Positions 1 to 7,878 of a stretch of 42,389 nucleotides of DNA are shown piece by piece. The notes under the pieces were generated by a model, which saw only the letters and a list, made by a program, of their open reading frames with translations, was not told the DNA's origin and did not search any database. Position 1 is the first letter of the stretch, and each line of letters opens with the position of its first letter. The stretch comes from JBLIDK01 sp047632595 (GTDB lineage: Bacteria > Bacteroidota > Bacteroidia > Sphingobacteriales > Sphingobacteriaceae). Location of the stretch: positions 1-42,389 of the forward strand of contig JBLIDK010000016.1 of the NCBI GenBank assembly GCA_047632595.1, given 5' to 3'. Made by a program: the position numbers and the translations under genes.

Positions 1-1623
1 TTTTCGTGGGAGAATTTTTCGCTTTTTAATTCCATTACCGTTAGTGATTTTGATGACTTGCGCTCTGGTACTCTAAGACCTTTAGACTATCCTGATTTTG
101 GCAAGCGTTTTACTTATGTTAGAAACGTAAATGGAGTAGATCGTGTAGATAGTTCAAAAGATGTTAATGTGCAGCGTTCCACTGGCTACCAGCAATTAAA
201 TGCACTTCAAAAAATAGGTTGGAAAGTAAATGACGATATAGAAGTAACCAACAGTTTTCACTTTACAACTTCAGGAGATATTCCTCGTTACGATCGCTTA
301 ACGCAATTAAATCCAGATAGCTCATTCCGCTTTGGCGATTGGCATTATGGTCCACAGACATGGGTGTTAAACGCTCTTAATGTGAAACTTTCTAATAAAA
401 ACGCCCTGTACGATGTATTAAATATCACTCCAGCTTATCAGTTTTTTAATGAAGAACGAGTTTCTAGGCGATTTGGACAAGTAGATGAAAGTCACCGAAT
501 TGAGAAGGTACAATTGATAACTACCAATGTGGATGCAGACAAGCAATTGAATGATGATCAATCTATTTTATACGGACTTGAATTTGCTTTCAACACTGTG
601 AACTCTACCGCCTTTCAGCAGAACATTAATACGAATACAAAATCTCCAGAAAGCACGCGTTATCCAGATGGAGGTTCTACTTACAACACTTCTGCTGCAT
701 ATATTTCATTTGAGCAAAAAATTGATGACCGTTATATTTTTAGTGCCGGAACTCGGTACAGTTATGTGAGCTTGAATTCTAAATTTGAGGACAGTACCTT
801 TTTTAGCTTCCCGTACGATGAGATTAACTTAAAAACGGGTGCCTTAAACGGTAGTGTTGGTTTGGTTTTTACTCCTACTAAGGCTGTTCAGGTAAATGGT
901 ATTTTAAGCACCGGATTTAGAGCTCCAAATATTGATGATATAGGTAAAGTATTCGATTCTCAGCCAGGAGTTTTAGTTGTTCCAAATCCAGGTTTAAAAT
1001 CAGAGTATGCGTATAATGGAGAGCTTGGTTTTATTATCCGTAAAGGAAGGCTAAAAGCAGAAGTGAATGGTTTTTATACCGTTTTAACGAATGCCATTGT
1101 AAGAAGACCTTTTACTTTTAATGGTCAAGACTCGGTAGTATTTGAAGGCCAAATAAGTGAAGTGCAAGCATTGACCAATACTGGCCAAGCTGTAATAAGT
1201 GGCTTTAGTACAACATTAAAATACAGTTTTACTAAAGACTTAGTATTTAGTACCTCTGGAACCTATGTACAAGGTCGTGATTTGGATGGTGATTTGCCAT
1301 TAAGACATGTTAGTCCGCCGTTTGGATTAACAAGTTTACGATACGACCAAGAGCAGTATTCCTTCGAATTTTATGCACGGTACAGCGGTGGAATCAAAGC
1401 AGAGGACTTAGCTCCTTCCGAGCAAGGCAAGCCACATGTCTACCCTGCTGGCGGGGCATTACCTTGGTACACCTTAAACATAAAGACAAGTTTAAGTCCT
1501 AAGCCAAATCTTACTTTACAAATTGGGGTGGAGAATTTACTCGACTTGCATTATCGCACCTATTCTTCGGGAATTAGCGCTGCTGGCAGAAACTTTATTT
1601 TGGGATTACGGGCTAGTTTTTAA
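1..1623 (+). CDS. TonB-dependent outer membrane receptor, C-terminal part (5' end outside window)
   Basis: The frame is open from base 1, so the gene starts upstream of the window; about 541 residues are visible. The protein is rich in alternating polar and aromatic beta strands. It contains a GFRAPNIDD segment followed by NPGLKSEYAYNGELGF, typical of the late barrel strands of TonB-dependent receptors. It ends with ENLLDLHYRTYSSG...GRNFILGLRASF, a classic barrel C-terminus closing on a terminal phenylalanine. Such receptors sit in the outer membrane and use TonB/ExbBD energy to import siderophores, cobalamin, metals or glycans; the substrate cannot be read from this part. The SusC-type N-terminus and plug are not in view, so subfamily is open. 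It converges on metK, with an 87-bp gap holding only a weak 5-bp hairpin (AAGGT/ACCTT at 1650-1674). Family confidence is high; substrate is unknown. Confidence 0.9.
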   Translation, partial: FSWENFSLFNSITVSDFDDLRSGTLRPLDYPDFGKRFTYVRNVNGVDRVDSSKDVNVQRSTGYQQLNALQKIGWKVNDDIEVTNSFHFTTSGDIPRYDRLTQLNPDSSFRFGDWHYGPQTWVLNALNVKLSNKNALYDVLNITPAYQFFNEERVSRRFGQVDESHRIEKVQLITTNVDADKQLNDDQSILYGLEFAFNTVNSTAFQQNINTNTKSPESTRYPDGGSTYNTSAAYISFEQKIDDRYIFSAGTRYSYVSLNSKFEDSTFFSFPYDEINLKTGALNGSVGLVFTPTKAVQVNGILSTGFRAPNIDDIGKVFDSQPGVLVVPNPGLKSEYAYNGELGFIIRKGRLKAEVNGFYTVLTNAIVRRPFTFNGQDSVVFEGQISEVQALTNTGQAVISGFSTTLKYSFTKDLVFSTSGTYVQGRDLDGDLPLRHVSPPFGLTSLRYDQEQYSFEFYARYSGGIKAEDLAPSEQGKPHVYPAGGALPWYTLNIKTSLSPKPNLTLQIGVENLLDLHYRTYSSGISAAGRNFILGLRASF

Positions 1624-1710
1624 AATTTAGCTAAAAAAAAACTCTTTCGAAGGTAGACCTCACAGATTGACCTTTTATTATAAAAAACAACACAAAAAAT
1701 TGTTGGACTA

Positions 1711-2982
1711 CTAAGCTACTACCGCACTAGCAATTCCAAATTCTTGTTTTATTTGATCTACAAAATCAAGTTTTTCCCAAGTAAACAATTCAACTTTTAC
1801 CGTTTTAGTTTCACCTGTAGCAGACTTAAATTCTTTTGTAACTGTTTCACTTTCTCTACCCATATGGCCATAAGCAGCCGTTTCTGAATAGATTGGGTTT
1901 CTTAATTTTAGTCTTGATTCAATAGCACCAGGACTCATTCTAAATATTTTAGAAACCTTTTCAGCTATTTGACCATCAGTTATATCAACCTTAGAAGTAC
2001 CGTAAGTATTTACATAAATACCCATTGGCTCAACTACACCAATTGCGTAAGAAACTTGAACTAATACTTCATCTGCAACACCAGCAGCAACTAAATTTTT
2101 TGCAATGTGACGTGTTGCATATGCAGCAGATCTGTCAACTTTACTTGGGTCTTTTCCTGAAAATGCACCACCACCGTGAGCACCCTTACCACCGTAAGTG
2201 TCAACTATAATTTTTCTTCCTGTTAAGCCAGCATCTCCGTGAGGTCCACCAATTACAAACTTACCGGTAGGGTTAATGTGGTATTTAATGTCATTGTTAA
2301 ACAAGGCTTGAATTTTAGGGCTTAAGCTCTTTTTAACTCTTGAAATAACAACATCAACAATATCTTTTCTGATTTTCGCCAACATTTTCTCATCAGCGTC
2401 AAAATCATCGTGTTGAGTAGAAACTACAATAGCTTCAATTCTAATAGGAGTATTATCGTCACTGTATTCAATAGTTACTTGACTTTTAGCATCAGGACGT
2501 AAATACTTGATTTCGTTGTTTTCTCTTCTTACATCAGCTAACACCTTTAAAATTTGGTGTGAAAGATGTAAAGCTAAAGGCATGTAGTTTTGAGTTTCGT
2601 TTGTTGCATAACCAAACATCATTCCTTGATCTCCTGCACCTTGCTCTTCTTTGCTACCTCTATCTACACCACGATTAATGTCGGCACTTTGCTCATGAAC
2701 TGCAGATAATACACCACATGATGACGCTTCGAACATATAGTCACTTTTAGTGTAACCAATTTTAGTAATTACTTCTCTAGTTATTCTTTGAAAATCAACA
2801 AGAGCTGCAGATTTTACTTCACCTGCCACTATAACCTGACCAGTTGTTACCATTGTTTCACAAGCAACTTTTGATTCAGAATCAAACGCTAAATAATTAT
2901 CCACAAAAGCATCACTAATTTGATCAGCTACTTTATCCGGATGTCCTTCTGAAACAGATTCAGATGTAAAAAGATAAGACAT
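1711..2982 (-). CDS. metK: S-adenosylmethionine synthase (methionine adenosyltransferase)
   Basis: This cytosolic enzyme makes S-adenosylmethionine from methionine and ATP, releasing phosphate and diphosphate. The 423-residue length fits bacterial MetK, which is usually 380-430 residues. Diagnostic motifs are all present: GHPDKVADQISDA near the N-terminus (ATP/metal-binding His and Asp), GAGDQGMMFGYAT around residue 117, and the glycine-rich GGGAFSGKDPSKVDRSAAY around residue 270. The start ATG is immediately followed by the conserved SYLFTSESVSEGHPDK, so the start is secure. The gene is monocistronic by context, with convergent TonB receptor downstream and divergent SUI1 gene upstream. A -7 element and a leader hairpin lie upstream and are listed separately. 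Confidence 0.98.
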   Translation of the reverse strand: MSYLFTSESVSEGHPDKVADQISDAFVDNYLAFDSESKVACETMVTTGQVIVAGEVKSAALVDFQRITREVITKIGYTKSDYMFEASSCGVLSAVHEQSADINRGVDRGSKEEQGAGDQGMMFGYATNETQNYMPLALHLSHQILKVLADVRRENNEIKYLRPDAKSQVTIEYSDDNTPIRIEAIVVSTQHDDFDADEKMLAKIRKDIVDVVISRVKKSLSPKIQALFNNDIKYHINPTGKFVIGGPHGDAGLTGRKIIVDTYGGKGAHGGGAFSGKDPSKVDRSAAYATRHIAKNLVAAGVADEVLVQVSYAIGVVEPMGIYVNTYGTSKVDITDGQIAEKVSKIFRMSPGAIESRLKLRNPIYSETAAYGHMGRESETVTKEFKSATGETKTVKVELFTWEKLDFVDQIKQEFGIASAVVA

Positions 2983-3002
2983 AAATAGTTGTTAAAATGT
3001 AA

Positions 3003-3024
3003 AAACCCTTCAAAATTAGGGTTT
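3003..3024 (-). promoter_or_regulatory. Hairpin followed by a T run in the metK leader, possible attenuator
   Basis: On the minus strand the arms AAACCC and GGGTTT (6 bp) enclose a 10-nt loop, and the second arm runs directly into a TTTTT tract. It sits 20 nt upstream of the metK ATG and just downstream of the inferred transcription start, so it would be in the metK leader RNA. The form is that of a weak intrinsic terminator or attenuator. I could not match the leader to a known SAM riboswitch class. The regulatory role is inference. Confidence 0.3.
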
Positions 3025-3034
3025 AAATGAAATG

Positions 3035-3042
3035 CAAAGCTA
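3035..3042 (-). promoter_or_regulatory. Candidate metK promoter -7 element
   Basis: The plus strand reads CAAAGCTA, which is TAGCTTTG on the minus strand, a perfect match to the Bacteroidota TAnnTTTG element. It predicts a leader of about 45 nt for metK. No clear TTG at the -33 spacing was seen. Confidence 0.45.
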
Positions 3043-3239
3043 AAATAAATACTTATAAATTTTACGTTTGAACTAAGGTTTTGCTTTATTCTCAATAAAA
3101 TAATTGTTCCCATTTAGTCATAATTGACAAATCAACAATATAAATTTTCGCATAGCACTGTTTTTTAGCATCTTAAGTGAATAATAAGTTTTACCAAATC
3201 ATCCGCTATTAAAATTTTTCACAGGTATGTCCTTTTTAG

Positions 3240-3247
3240 TATCTTTG
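3240..3247 (+). promoter_or_regulatory. Candidate -7 element for the SUI1/YciH gene
   Basis: TATCTTTG matches TAnnTTTG perfectly. It lies downstream of the first possible in-frame ATG (3227) and 42 nt upstream of the ATG at 3290, so a transcript from here can only use the later start. No good -33 TTG is visible. Confidence 0.5.
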
Positions 3248-3289
3248 CAATTAGGATTTTCAATAACTATTGCAATAAAACACAACTTC

Positions 3290-3625
3290 ATGTCTAACAA
3301 AAATAAAGGTAAGTCGGGTGTTTTGTACTCAACAGATCCAGATTTTCAATACCAAGATGAAGATGATAACGTTAATGATGCGGCATCCTCTCAAGACTTA
3401 CGAGTTTGGTTAGAAAAGAAACCTGGTGGCAAAGAGGCAACAGTAGTTAGAGGATTTAAAGGCCCTGATTTAGGGCTTTCGATGCTAGCAAAATTGCTAA
3501 AAACAAAATGCGGTGTAGGCGGAAGTGCTAAAAACGGAGAGATATTAATTCAAGGCAATCATAGAGACAAAGTGATTGAATTATTGAAGAACGAAGGGTA
3601 CCGAGTAAAGGGTGCAGGCAGTTAA
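3290..3625 (+). CDS. yciH: SUI1/eIF1-family translation factor (YciH-like)
   Basis: A 111-residue protein of the SUI1/eIF1 family. In bacteria YciH-type proteins act at the ribosome and are thought to influence initiation fidelity or repress translation under stress. The core block runs from the LRVWLEKKPGGKEATVVRGF region through the DLGLSMLAKLLKTKCGVGGS segment to GEILIQGNHRDKVIELL, which is the standard SUI1 order, ending in a G-Y-K-like tail. A longer frame starts at 3227, but its extra residues (MSFLVSLQ...) are not family-like and overlap a TAnnTTTG promoter element. The start at 3290 (MSNKNKGKSG) is therefore preferred. The gene overlaps the longest possible frame of the following transpeptidase by 14 nt, but not that gene's preferred start. 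Confidence 0.9.
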   Translation: MSNKNKGKSGVLYSTDPDFQYQDEDDNVNDAASSQDLRVWLEKKPGGKEATVVRGFKGPDLGLSMLAKLLKTKCGVGGSAKNGEILIQGNHRDKVIELLKNEGYRVKGAGS

Positions 3626-3713
3626 TTGTAACTTTTTTTCAAGTAATGACTTAAACATACTTAAAAAATTTATTCTGACAGCTCAACATTTTACTCCATT
3701 TCACATCATACTA

Positions 3714-4418
3714 TTGAAGAAATTAATAATAGCATTGCTAATAGCGGTGCTCCCTATAGGACTAACATTTACGTACGCTGAAGGCGACATAAATAAAACT
3801 AATTCAGCTGAGGCAGTTGCATTAGTAGCTTCTGTATACAACAGCATTCTTGGTGGTTCAAAACCAAACTACGAAGTTTTCGAATTAGCTTATATTGGTT
3901 ACTCTCAATTAAAGGCTAATGGTGTTATAAAAGATGAAAACTTTCTTACAGTAATTGACTTTAGCTTATCTGCAAATGAAAAACGTATGTGGGTTATTAA
4001 CATGACCACTCGAACTGTTATTTCCCATAACTTAGTAGCTCACGGAAAAAATTCAGGAGAAGAATACGCCAACAACTTTTCAAATAGACTTGGATCAAAT
4101 CAAAGCAGTATTGGTTTTTATATAACTAGTGAAACTTACATTGGCAAGCATGGAAAATCATTACGTTTAGATGGTGTTGAACCTGGTATTAATGATAGAG
4201 CTAGAGATAGAGCAATTGTAATGCACGGTGCAGATTACGTAAGTGAAAAATACATTGAGCAAAATGGCAGACTTGGTAGAAGCTTAGGATGTCCTGCAAT
4301 ACCAAGAAACATTACTTCAGAACTAGTAGACAAATTAAAGGATAACGCTTGTTTGTTTATCTACTATCCAGATCAAAACTACATTAACAAATCAATGGTG
4401 TTAAATTCTAAAGCTTAG
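3714..4418 (+). CDS. Murein L,D-transpeptidase catalytic-domain family protein (exported)
   Basis: Probable periplasmic L,D-transpeptidase of the bacterial 'murein L,D-transpeptidase catalytic domain' family, acting on peptidoglycan stems. Near the C-terminus is RSLGCPAIPR, holding the nucleophilic Cys in an SxGC context. An upstream histidine block (IVMHGADY) supplies the expected His. The longest frame begins at an ATG at 3612, but its first 34 residues are not signal-like. A TTG at 3714 gives MKKLIIALLIAVLPIGLTF, a textbook signal peptide ending near TYA, so I chose TTG; the mature part is about 210 residues. Upstream is the SUI1 gene (stop 3625). Downstream the gene overlaps tail to tail by 11 bp with a second, differently built L,D-transpeptidase on the other strand. 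Exact cross-link or hydrolase activity is not determinable here. Confidence 0.85.
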   Translation: MKKLIIALLIAVLPIGLTFTYAEGDINKTNSAEAVALVASVYNSILGGSKPNYEVFELAYIGYSQLKANGVIKDENFLTVIDFSLSANEKRMWVINMTTRTVISHNLVAHGKNSGEEYANNFSNRLGSNQSSIGFYITSETYIGKHGKSLRLDGVEPGINDRARDRAIVMHGADYVSEKYIEQNGRLGRSLGCPAIPRNITSELVDKLKDNACLFIYYPDQNYINKSMVLNSKA

Positions 4419-6201
4419 AATAAATTTCTTTGCCGTATTTAACGTAATTAAAGTAGTCTTTATCTCTGTTATAAATATCCTCATAGAAATACAAATGATC
4501 ATTTTCATCAACCCATGAGGTGAAATACGTTATGTAAACAGGTGTTTTGCCTAAAATACTAATGGTTTTATGCTCATACTCTTCCTTTTTCAAAAGAATA
4601 GTATCTATTTTTTCCATATCTATATCTTCTCTAAGTTTTAAGAAATAGGCAACCAAATCCTTTGGGTCTTCCACTCGAATACAACCAGAACTAAAAGCTC
4701 TTTTTTCTTTACTAAAAAGTGTTTTGTTTGGAGTATCGTGAATGTAAATATTATAAGGATTAGGAAACATAAACTTCATCTCTCCTAATGAGTTTGTTCT
4801 ACTTGGCGATTGTCTAATTATATAAGGAAAAGTTTCAGGAGTGAAAAATTCCCATTCTACATCTTTATACTCCATGGGATTTCCTTCAAAATCCATTACG
4901 TACATATCATGACTAGTCAAATAAGTGGAATCAATTGAAGCTTCAGGAAAAACATCTTCTTTTAATATGGTTGGCGGTATGCTCCAATGAGGGTTGATTA
5001 CCATGTATTGCATAAACCCCTTAAACACAGGAGTGGCACGTTTTGGCCTACCTACTATAACCTTTTTATTCATCACCTCCAACCCCTCTTCAATAATCGA
5101 AAGTCTATAAGAAGGAATATTAACCATTACATAAGTGTCTTCTTCAGGTTCGCCAAGCCATCTCCACCGTTCTAAATTCACTTTCACTTGATCTATCCTT
5201 TCCTCAATACTTACATTAAGTTCTGCAATTGTCGATTTCCCAATTCTCCCATCAGGCTCTAGCCCGTGACGTTTTTGAAACTCTTTTACTGCATCTTCCA
5301 AACCCTTATCATAAACAAGGCTATTAAACGAGCCATAATAAGAGCCTGATTTTGCCAATCGTGTTCTAATTTTAACTATTTTTTCTCCTTCATACCCGGG
5401 GTCAATTGTTTTAGATGCAGTTAAATCGGTTTTCCAACCACCCGCAGATTGTAAAACAAACAAGTAATTAAGCCCTTTCATCAACGATTTATATTGAGCA
5501 GGTTTTTCGGCACTCAATAATGCATCTTTAATACTTTCTATGTTAAACAGGTTGTTAATTTTTCGTACTGGCTCCTTAAAAAACCAAGTAGTATCAACCA
5601 AGTTAATCTCACTATGGGGGTTGCCTAAAACATTAGCGATTGATATAAACGCATCACAAACCAAAGCTTCTAGAATTGCATAATCTTGAGCAGATTTTAG
5701 CCCTAAATTTACATGCTCTTGAATTTCTTCGTAGTTAAAATCAGATGGATTAAGACCATGAAGTCGTGAATCTTCAACCATTTTAAGCAATTCTTTAGGA
5801 GAATAACTTTTTGTCCAGTATAATTCAAAATGGTTTTGACTATATAGCGCTAATAAATGTTCACGGTTTACAATATTCTCAGCTACTAGTTGTTGAGGTT
5901 GGTTTACTTTATCTAAATATCGTTCAAATACATCCTCCTGATAATCCTTTTCTTCAGAAGATTCTTTTAAATTAATAGTAATCGCAAAAAAAGCAATACT
6001 AATTATAACAACCAATACTATGCCCTTAAAATACATATCTCTTGTATTTTTTGGATCGATAAACTTTTTATATAGTTGCTTAATTGTCAAAATGATGTAA
6101 ACTACTTGTTCTCTTACAATATTAGTAACATTTAGTAAGTATCCAATATTTTTTCGAGCTAAGGGCTTAACTTTTGTATAAAAAAAACAAGGAATTAGCA
6201 T
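4408..6201 (-). CDS. L,D-transpeptidase, YcbB/LdtD-like, membrane anchored
   Basis: A 597-residue envelope enzyme predicted to form 3-3 peptidoglycan cross-links or attach proteins to peptidoglycan. In order it has: one membrane anchor near residues 58-77 (VLVVIISIAFFAITIN); a YcbB-like helical scaffold region (residues 110-260); a peptidoglycan-binding domain (around IRTRLAKSGSYYG...EFQKRHGLEPDGRIG, residues 275-325); and a YkuD catalytic domain. That domain has IYIHDTPNKTLFSKEKRAFSS running into GCIRVEDP, the His and catalytic Cys motif. Two starts are possible: the ATG at 6201, or an ATG ending at 6036 that begins MYFKGIVLVV just before the anchor. The later start would give a more usual short cytoplasmic tail. 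The gene is divergent from fumC (55 bp apart) and overlaps the other transpeptidase by 11 bp at its 3' end. Confidence 0.9.
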   Translation of the reverse strand: MLIPCFFYTKVKPLARKNIGYLLNVTNIVREQVVYIILTIKQLYKKFIDPKNTRDMYFKGIVLVVIISIAFFAITINLKESSEEKDYQEDVFERYLDKVNQPQQLVAENIVNREHLLALYSQNHFELYWTKSYSPKELLKMVEDSRLHGLNPSDFNYEEIQEHVNLGLKSAQDYAILEALVCDAFISIANVLGNPHSEINLVDTTWFFKEPVRKINNLFNIESIKDALLSAEKPAQYKSLMKGLNYLFVLQSAGGWKTDLTASKTIDPGYEGEKIVKIRTRLAKSGSYYGSFNSLVYDKGLEDAVKEFQKRHGLEPDGRIGKSTIAELNVSIEERIDQVKVNLERWRWLGEPEEDTYVMVNIPSYRLSIIEEGLEVMNKKVIVGRPKRATPVFKGFMQYMVINPHWSIPPTILKEDVFPEASIDSTYLTSHDMYVMDFEGNPMEYKDVEWEFFTPETFPYIIRQSPSRTNSLGEMKFMFPNPYNIYIHDTPNKTLFSKEKRAFSSGCIRVEDPKDLVAYFLKLREDIDMEKIDTILLKKEEYEHKTISILGKTPVYITYFTSWVDENDHLYFYEDIYNRDKDYFNYVKYGKEIYSKL

Positions 6202-6230
6202 AAAACAAAAATCTATCCAACATCTATTGT

Positions 6231-6238
6231 TAATTTTG
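6231..6238 (+). promoter_or_regulatory. Candidate fumC -7 element
   Basis: TAATTTTG matches TAnnTTTG and ends 18 nt before the fumC ATG, giving a short leader of roughly 13 nt. No convincing -33 TTG at the right distance. Confidence 0.45.
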
Positions 6239-6256
6239 CAGCAAATGATTTAGAAT

Positions 6257-7639
6257 ATGGAATTTCGAATTGAACGAGATACAATGGGTGAGGTAAAGGT
6301 ACCTGCCAAAAAATATTGGGGAGCACAAACCCAAAGATCGCTTGAAAACTTTAAAATTGGCGATCAAAAAATGCCAATTGAAATAATTCATGCATTTGCA
6401 ATTCTTAAAAAAGCAGCAGCCATTACCAATCAACAAGCAGGCATTCTCCCAGTTGAAAAAGCTACTTTAATTGGTAAAGCTTGTGATGAGATAACTTCAG
6501 GCAAACTGGATGATCAATTTCCTTTGGTGATTTATCAAACTGGTTCTGGAACCCAGTCGAACATGAACTGTAATGAGGTAATTGCAAATAGAGCACATGT
6601 TATAAACGGCGGTAAGCTAATCGATGAGAATAAATTAATTCATCCTAATGATGATGTAAACAAATCTCAATCATCAAACGACACCTACCCAACAGCAATG
6701 CATATTGCTTGTTACAAATCAATTGTTGAATGCACAATACCGGGAATCGAGAAATTACATGGTGTTTTAGCAAACAAAGCGAAGTCCTTTAATAAGGTTG
6801 TTAAAATTGGTAGAACACATTTAATGGATGCTACTCCTTTAACCCTTGGTCAAGAGTTTAGTGGCTACGTTTCACAATTAGATCATGGACTTAGAACCAT
6901 TAAAAATGCATTACCACATTTATCTGAGCTTGCATTAGGTGGAACAGCTGTTGGAACAGGAATTAATACTCCGAAAGATTATGCTGAAGATGTTGCTAAC
7001 CAAATTGCATCAATAAGTCAATTGCCATTTATTACTGCTGAAAATAAGTTTGAAGCCTTAGCAGGACATGATGCAATTGTTGAAATGAGTGGTGCATTAA
7101 AAACAGTTGCAGCTTCCTTAATGAAAATTGCCAATGATGTGCGTTTATTAGCAAGTGGTCCAAGATGTGGCATTGGTGAAATATTAATTCCAGAAAATGA
7201 GCCGGGGTCTTCAATTATGCCTGGAAAAGTTAATCCAACACAATGTGAGGCTATGACAATGGTATGTGCTCAAGTTTTTGGCAATGACACAACAATAAAT
7301 ATTGGTGGTATGAATGGTCATTTTGAGTTAAATGTGTTCAAACCGGTAATGGCAAGTTCATTACTAAGCTCTTCAAGATTAATTGGCGATGCGTGTGTTA
7401 GTTTCACTGACAACTGTTGTCTTGGAATTGAGCCAAATCACGAAAGCATCACCGCTAACCTAAATAACTCGCTAATGCTAGTTACAGCTCTTAATCCGCA
7501 TATTGGCTACGAAAAAGCAGCAAAAATCGCTAAAAAAGCACATAAGGAAGGATTGACGTTAAAGCAAGCGGCATTAGAGCTTAAGCTATTGACAGAAGAG
7601 CAATTTGATGAGTGGGTTGTTCCTGAAAAAATGATTTAA
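6257..7639 (+). CDS. fumC: Fumarate hydratase class II
   Basis: This cytosolic TCA-cycle enzyme reversibly hydrates fumarate to L-malate without an iron-sulfur cluster. The 460-residue length is exactly that of the FumC family. Visible motifs: GSGTQSNMNCNEV (substrate binding, around residue 97), the SQSSNDTYPTAMH region, GRTHLMDATPLTLGQEFSGY with the catalytic-site His, and the superfamily signature GSSIMPGKVNPTQCE (around residue 317). Start ATG 6257 is chosen because the preceding ATG (6245) runs into a stop after two codons, and because MEFRIERDTMGEV matches the family N-terminus. The gene is followed at once by a perfect 9-bp inverted repeat. Together with sucA and sucB further on, it is one of three TCA-cycle genes in the window. 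Confidence 0.98.
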   Translation: MEFRIERDTMGEVKVPAKKYWGAQTQRSLENFKIGDQKMPIEIIHAFAILKKAAAITNQQAGILPVEKATLIGKACDEITSGKLDDQFPLVIYQTGSGTQSNMNCNEVIANRAHVINGGKLIDENKLIHPNDDVNKSQSSNDTYPTAMHIACYKSIVECTIPGIEKLHGVLANKAKSFNKVVKIGRTHLMDATPLTLGQEFSGYVSQLDHGLRTIKNALPHLSELALGGTAVGTGINTPKDYAEDVANQIASISQLPFITAENKFEALAGHDAIVEMSGALKTVAASLMKIANDVRLLASGPRCGIGEILIPENEPGSSIMPGKVNPTQCEAMTMVCAQVFGNDTTINIGGMNGHFELNVFKPVMASSLLSSSRLIGDACVSFTDNCCLGIEPNHESITANLNNSLMLVTALNPHIGYEKAAKIAKKAHKEGLTLKQAALELKLLTEEQFDEWVVPEKMI

Positions 7640-7672
7640 AAAAACGGCCGACTGTATGGGGAGAGTCGGCCG
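7638..7672 (-). terminator. Strong intrinsic terminator on the minus strand (possibly serving fumC on the plus strand too)
   Basis: The arms CGGCCGACT (7645-7653) and AGTCGGCCG (7664-7672) form a perfect 9-bp GC-rich stem with a 10-nt loop. On the minus strand the stem is followed by seven Ts (complement of A7 at 7638-7644), the canonical form. On the plus strand it follows the fumC stop but has only a poor T tract. This orientation implies a minus-strand transcript arriving from higher coordinates. Confidence 0.8.
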
Positions 7673-7699
7673 AATATTTGGAAATAGTGTGCTAATGAG

Positions 7700-7804
7700 T
7701 TAATCTTTATCTGAATCAGTAACCTTAAAAATATAAGGGCTTAAATACCAGATAACCAAAGCAATAAAATAGAACAATACAAAAGGCACAGCTAAACTTT
7801 CCAT
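7700..7804 (-). CDS. Putative 34-residue single-pass membrane protein, unrecognised
   Basis: This short frame was found by reading the minus strand between fumC and rsmE. It starts at an ATG at 7804-7802 and stops with TAA at 7702-7700. The peptide begins MESLAVPFVLFYFIALVI, continues with WYLSP and ends with a charged tail KVTDSDKD. That is one hydrophobic helix of about 18-20 residues with an acidic C-terminal end, typical of small subunits or stabilisers of membrane complexes. Twenty-seven bases past the stop is a perfect 9-bp stem with seven Ts, so it has its own terminator in the right orientation. I do not recognise the family; accessory subunits of transporters or oxidases are of this size, but nothing here identifies a partner. 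Neighbours are fumC and rsmE on the opposite strand. Confidence 0.55.
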   Translation of the reverse strand: MESLAVPFVLFYFIALVIWYLSPYIFKVTDSDKD

Positions 7805-7878
7805 GATTATAATTATAGGTTATTCATGTACTTAGATAATAAAAGTGTAAAATGGTTGCACGTAACTAAAAAATATTT

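Noticed and set aside
1650..1674. Terminator between the TonB receptor and metK
   Set aside because: The stem is only 5 bp (AAGGT/ACCTT) with a long loop; too weak to list as a feature.
2983..3042. SAM-I riboswitch upstream of metK
   Set aside because: The space between the predicted transcription start and ATG is only about 45 nt and no multi-helix junction can be drawn; at most a simple hairpin is supported.
2928..3113. A 61-codon minus-strand frame over the metK start
   Set aside because: It overlaps the metK start, promoter and leader hairpin in another frame and has no recognisable domain.
3227..3289. N-terminal extension of the SUI1 protein from an ATG at 3227
   Set aside because: The extra 21 residues are not family-like and overlap a perfect TAnnTTTG promoter element, so the start at 3290 is preferred.
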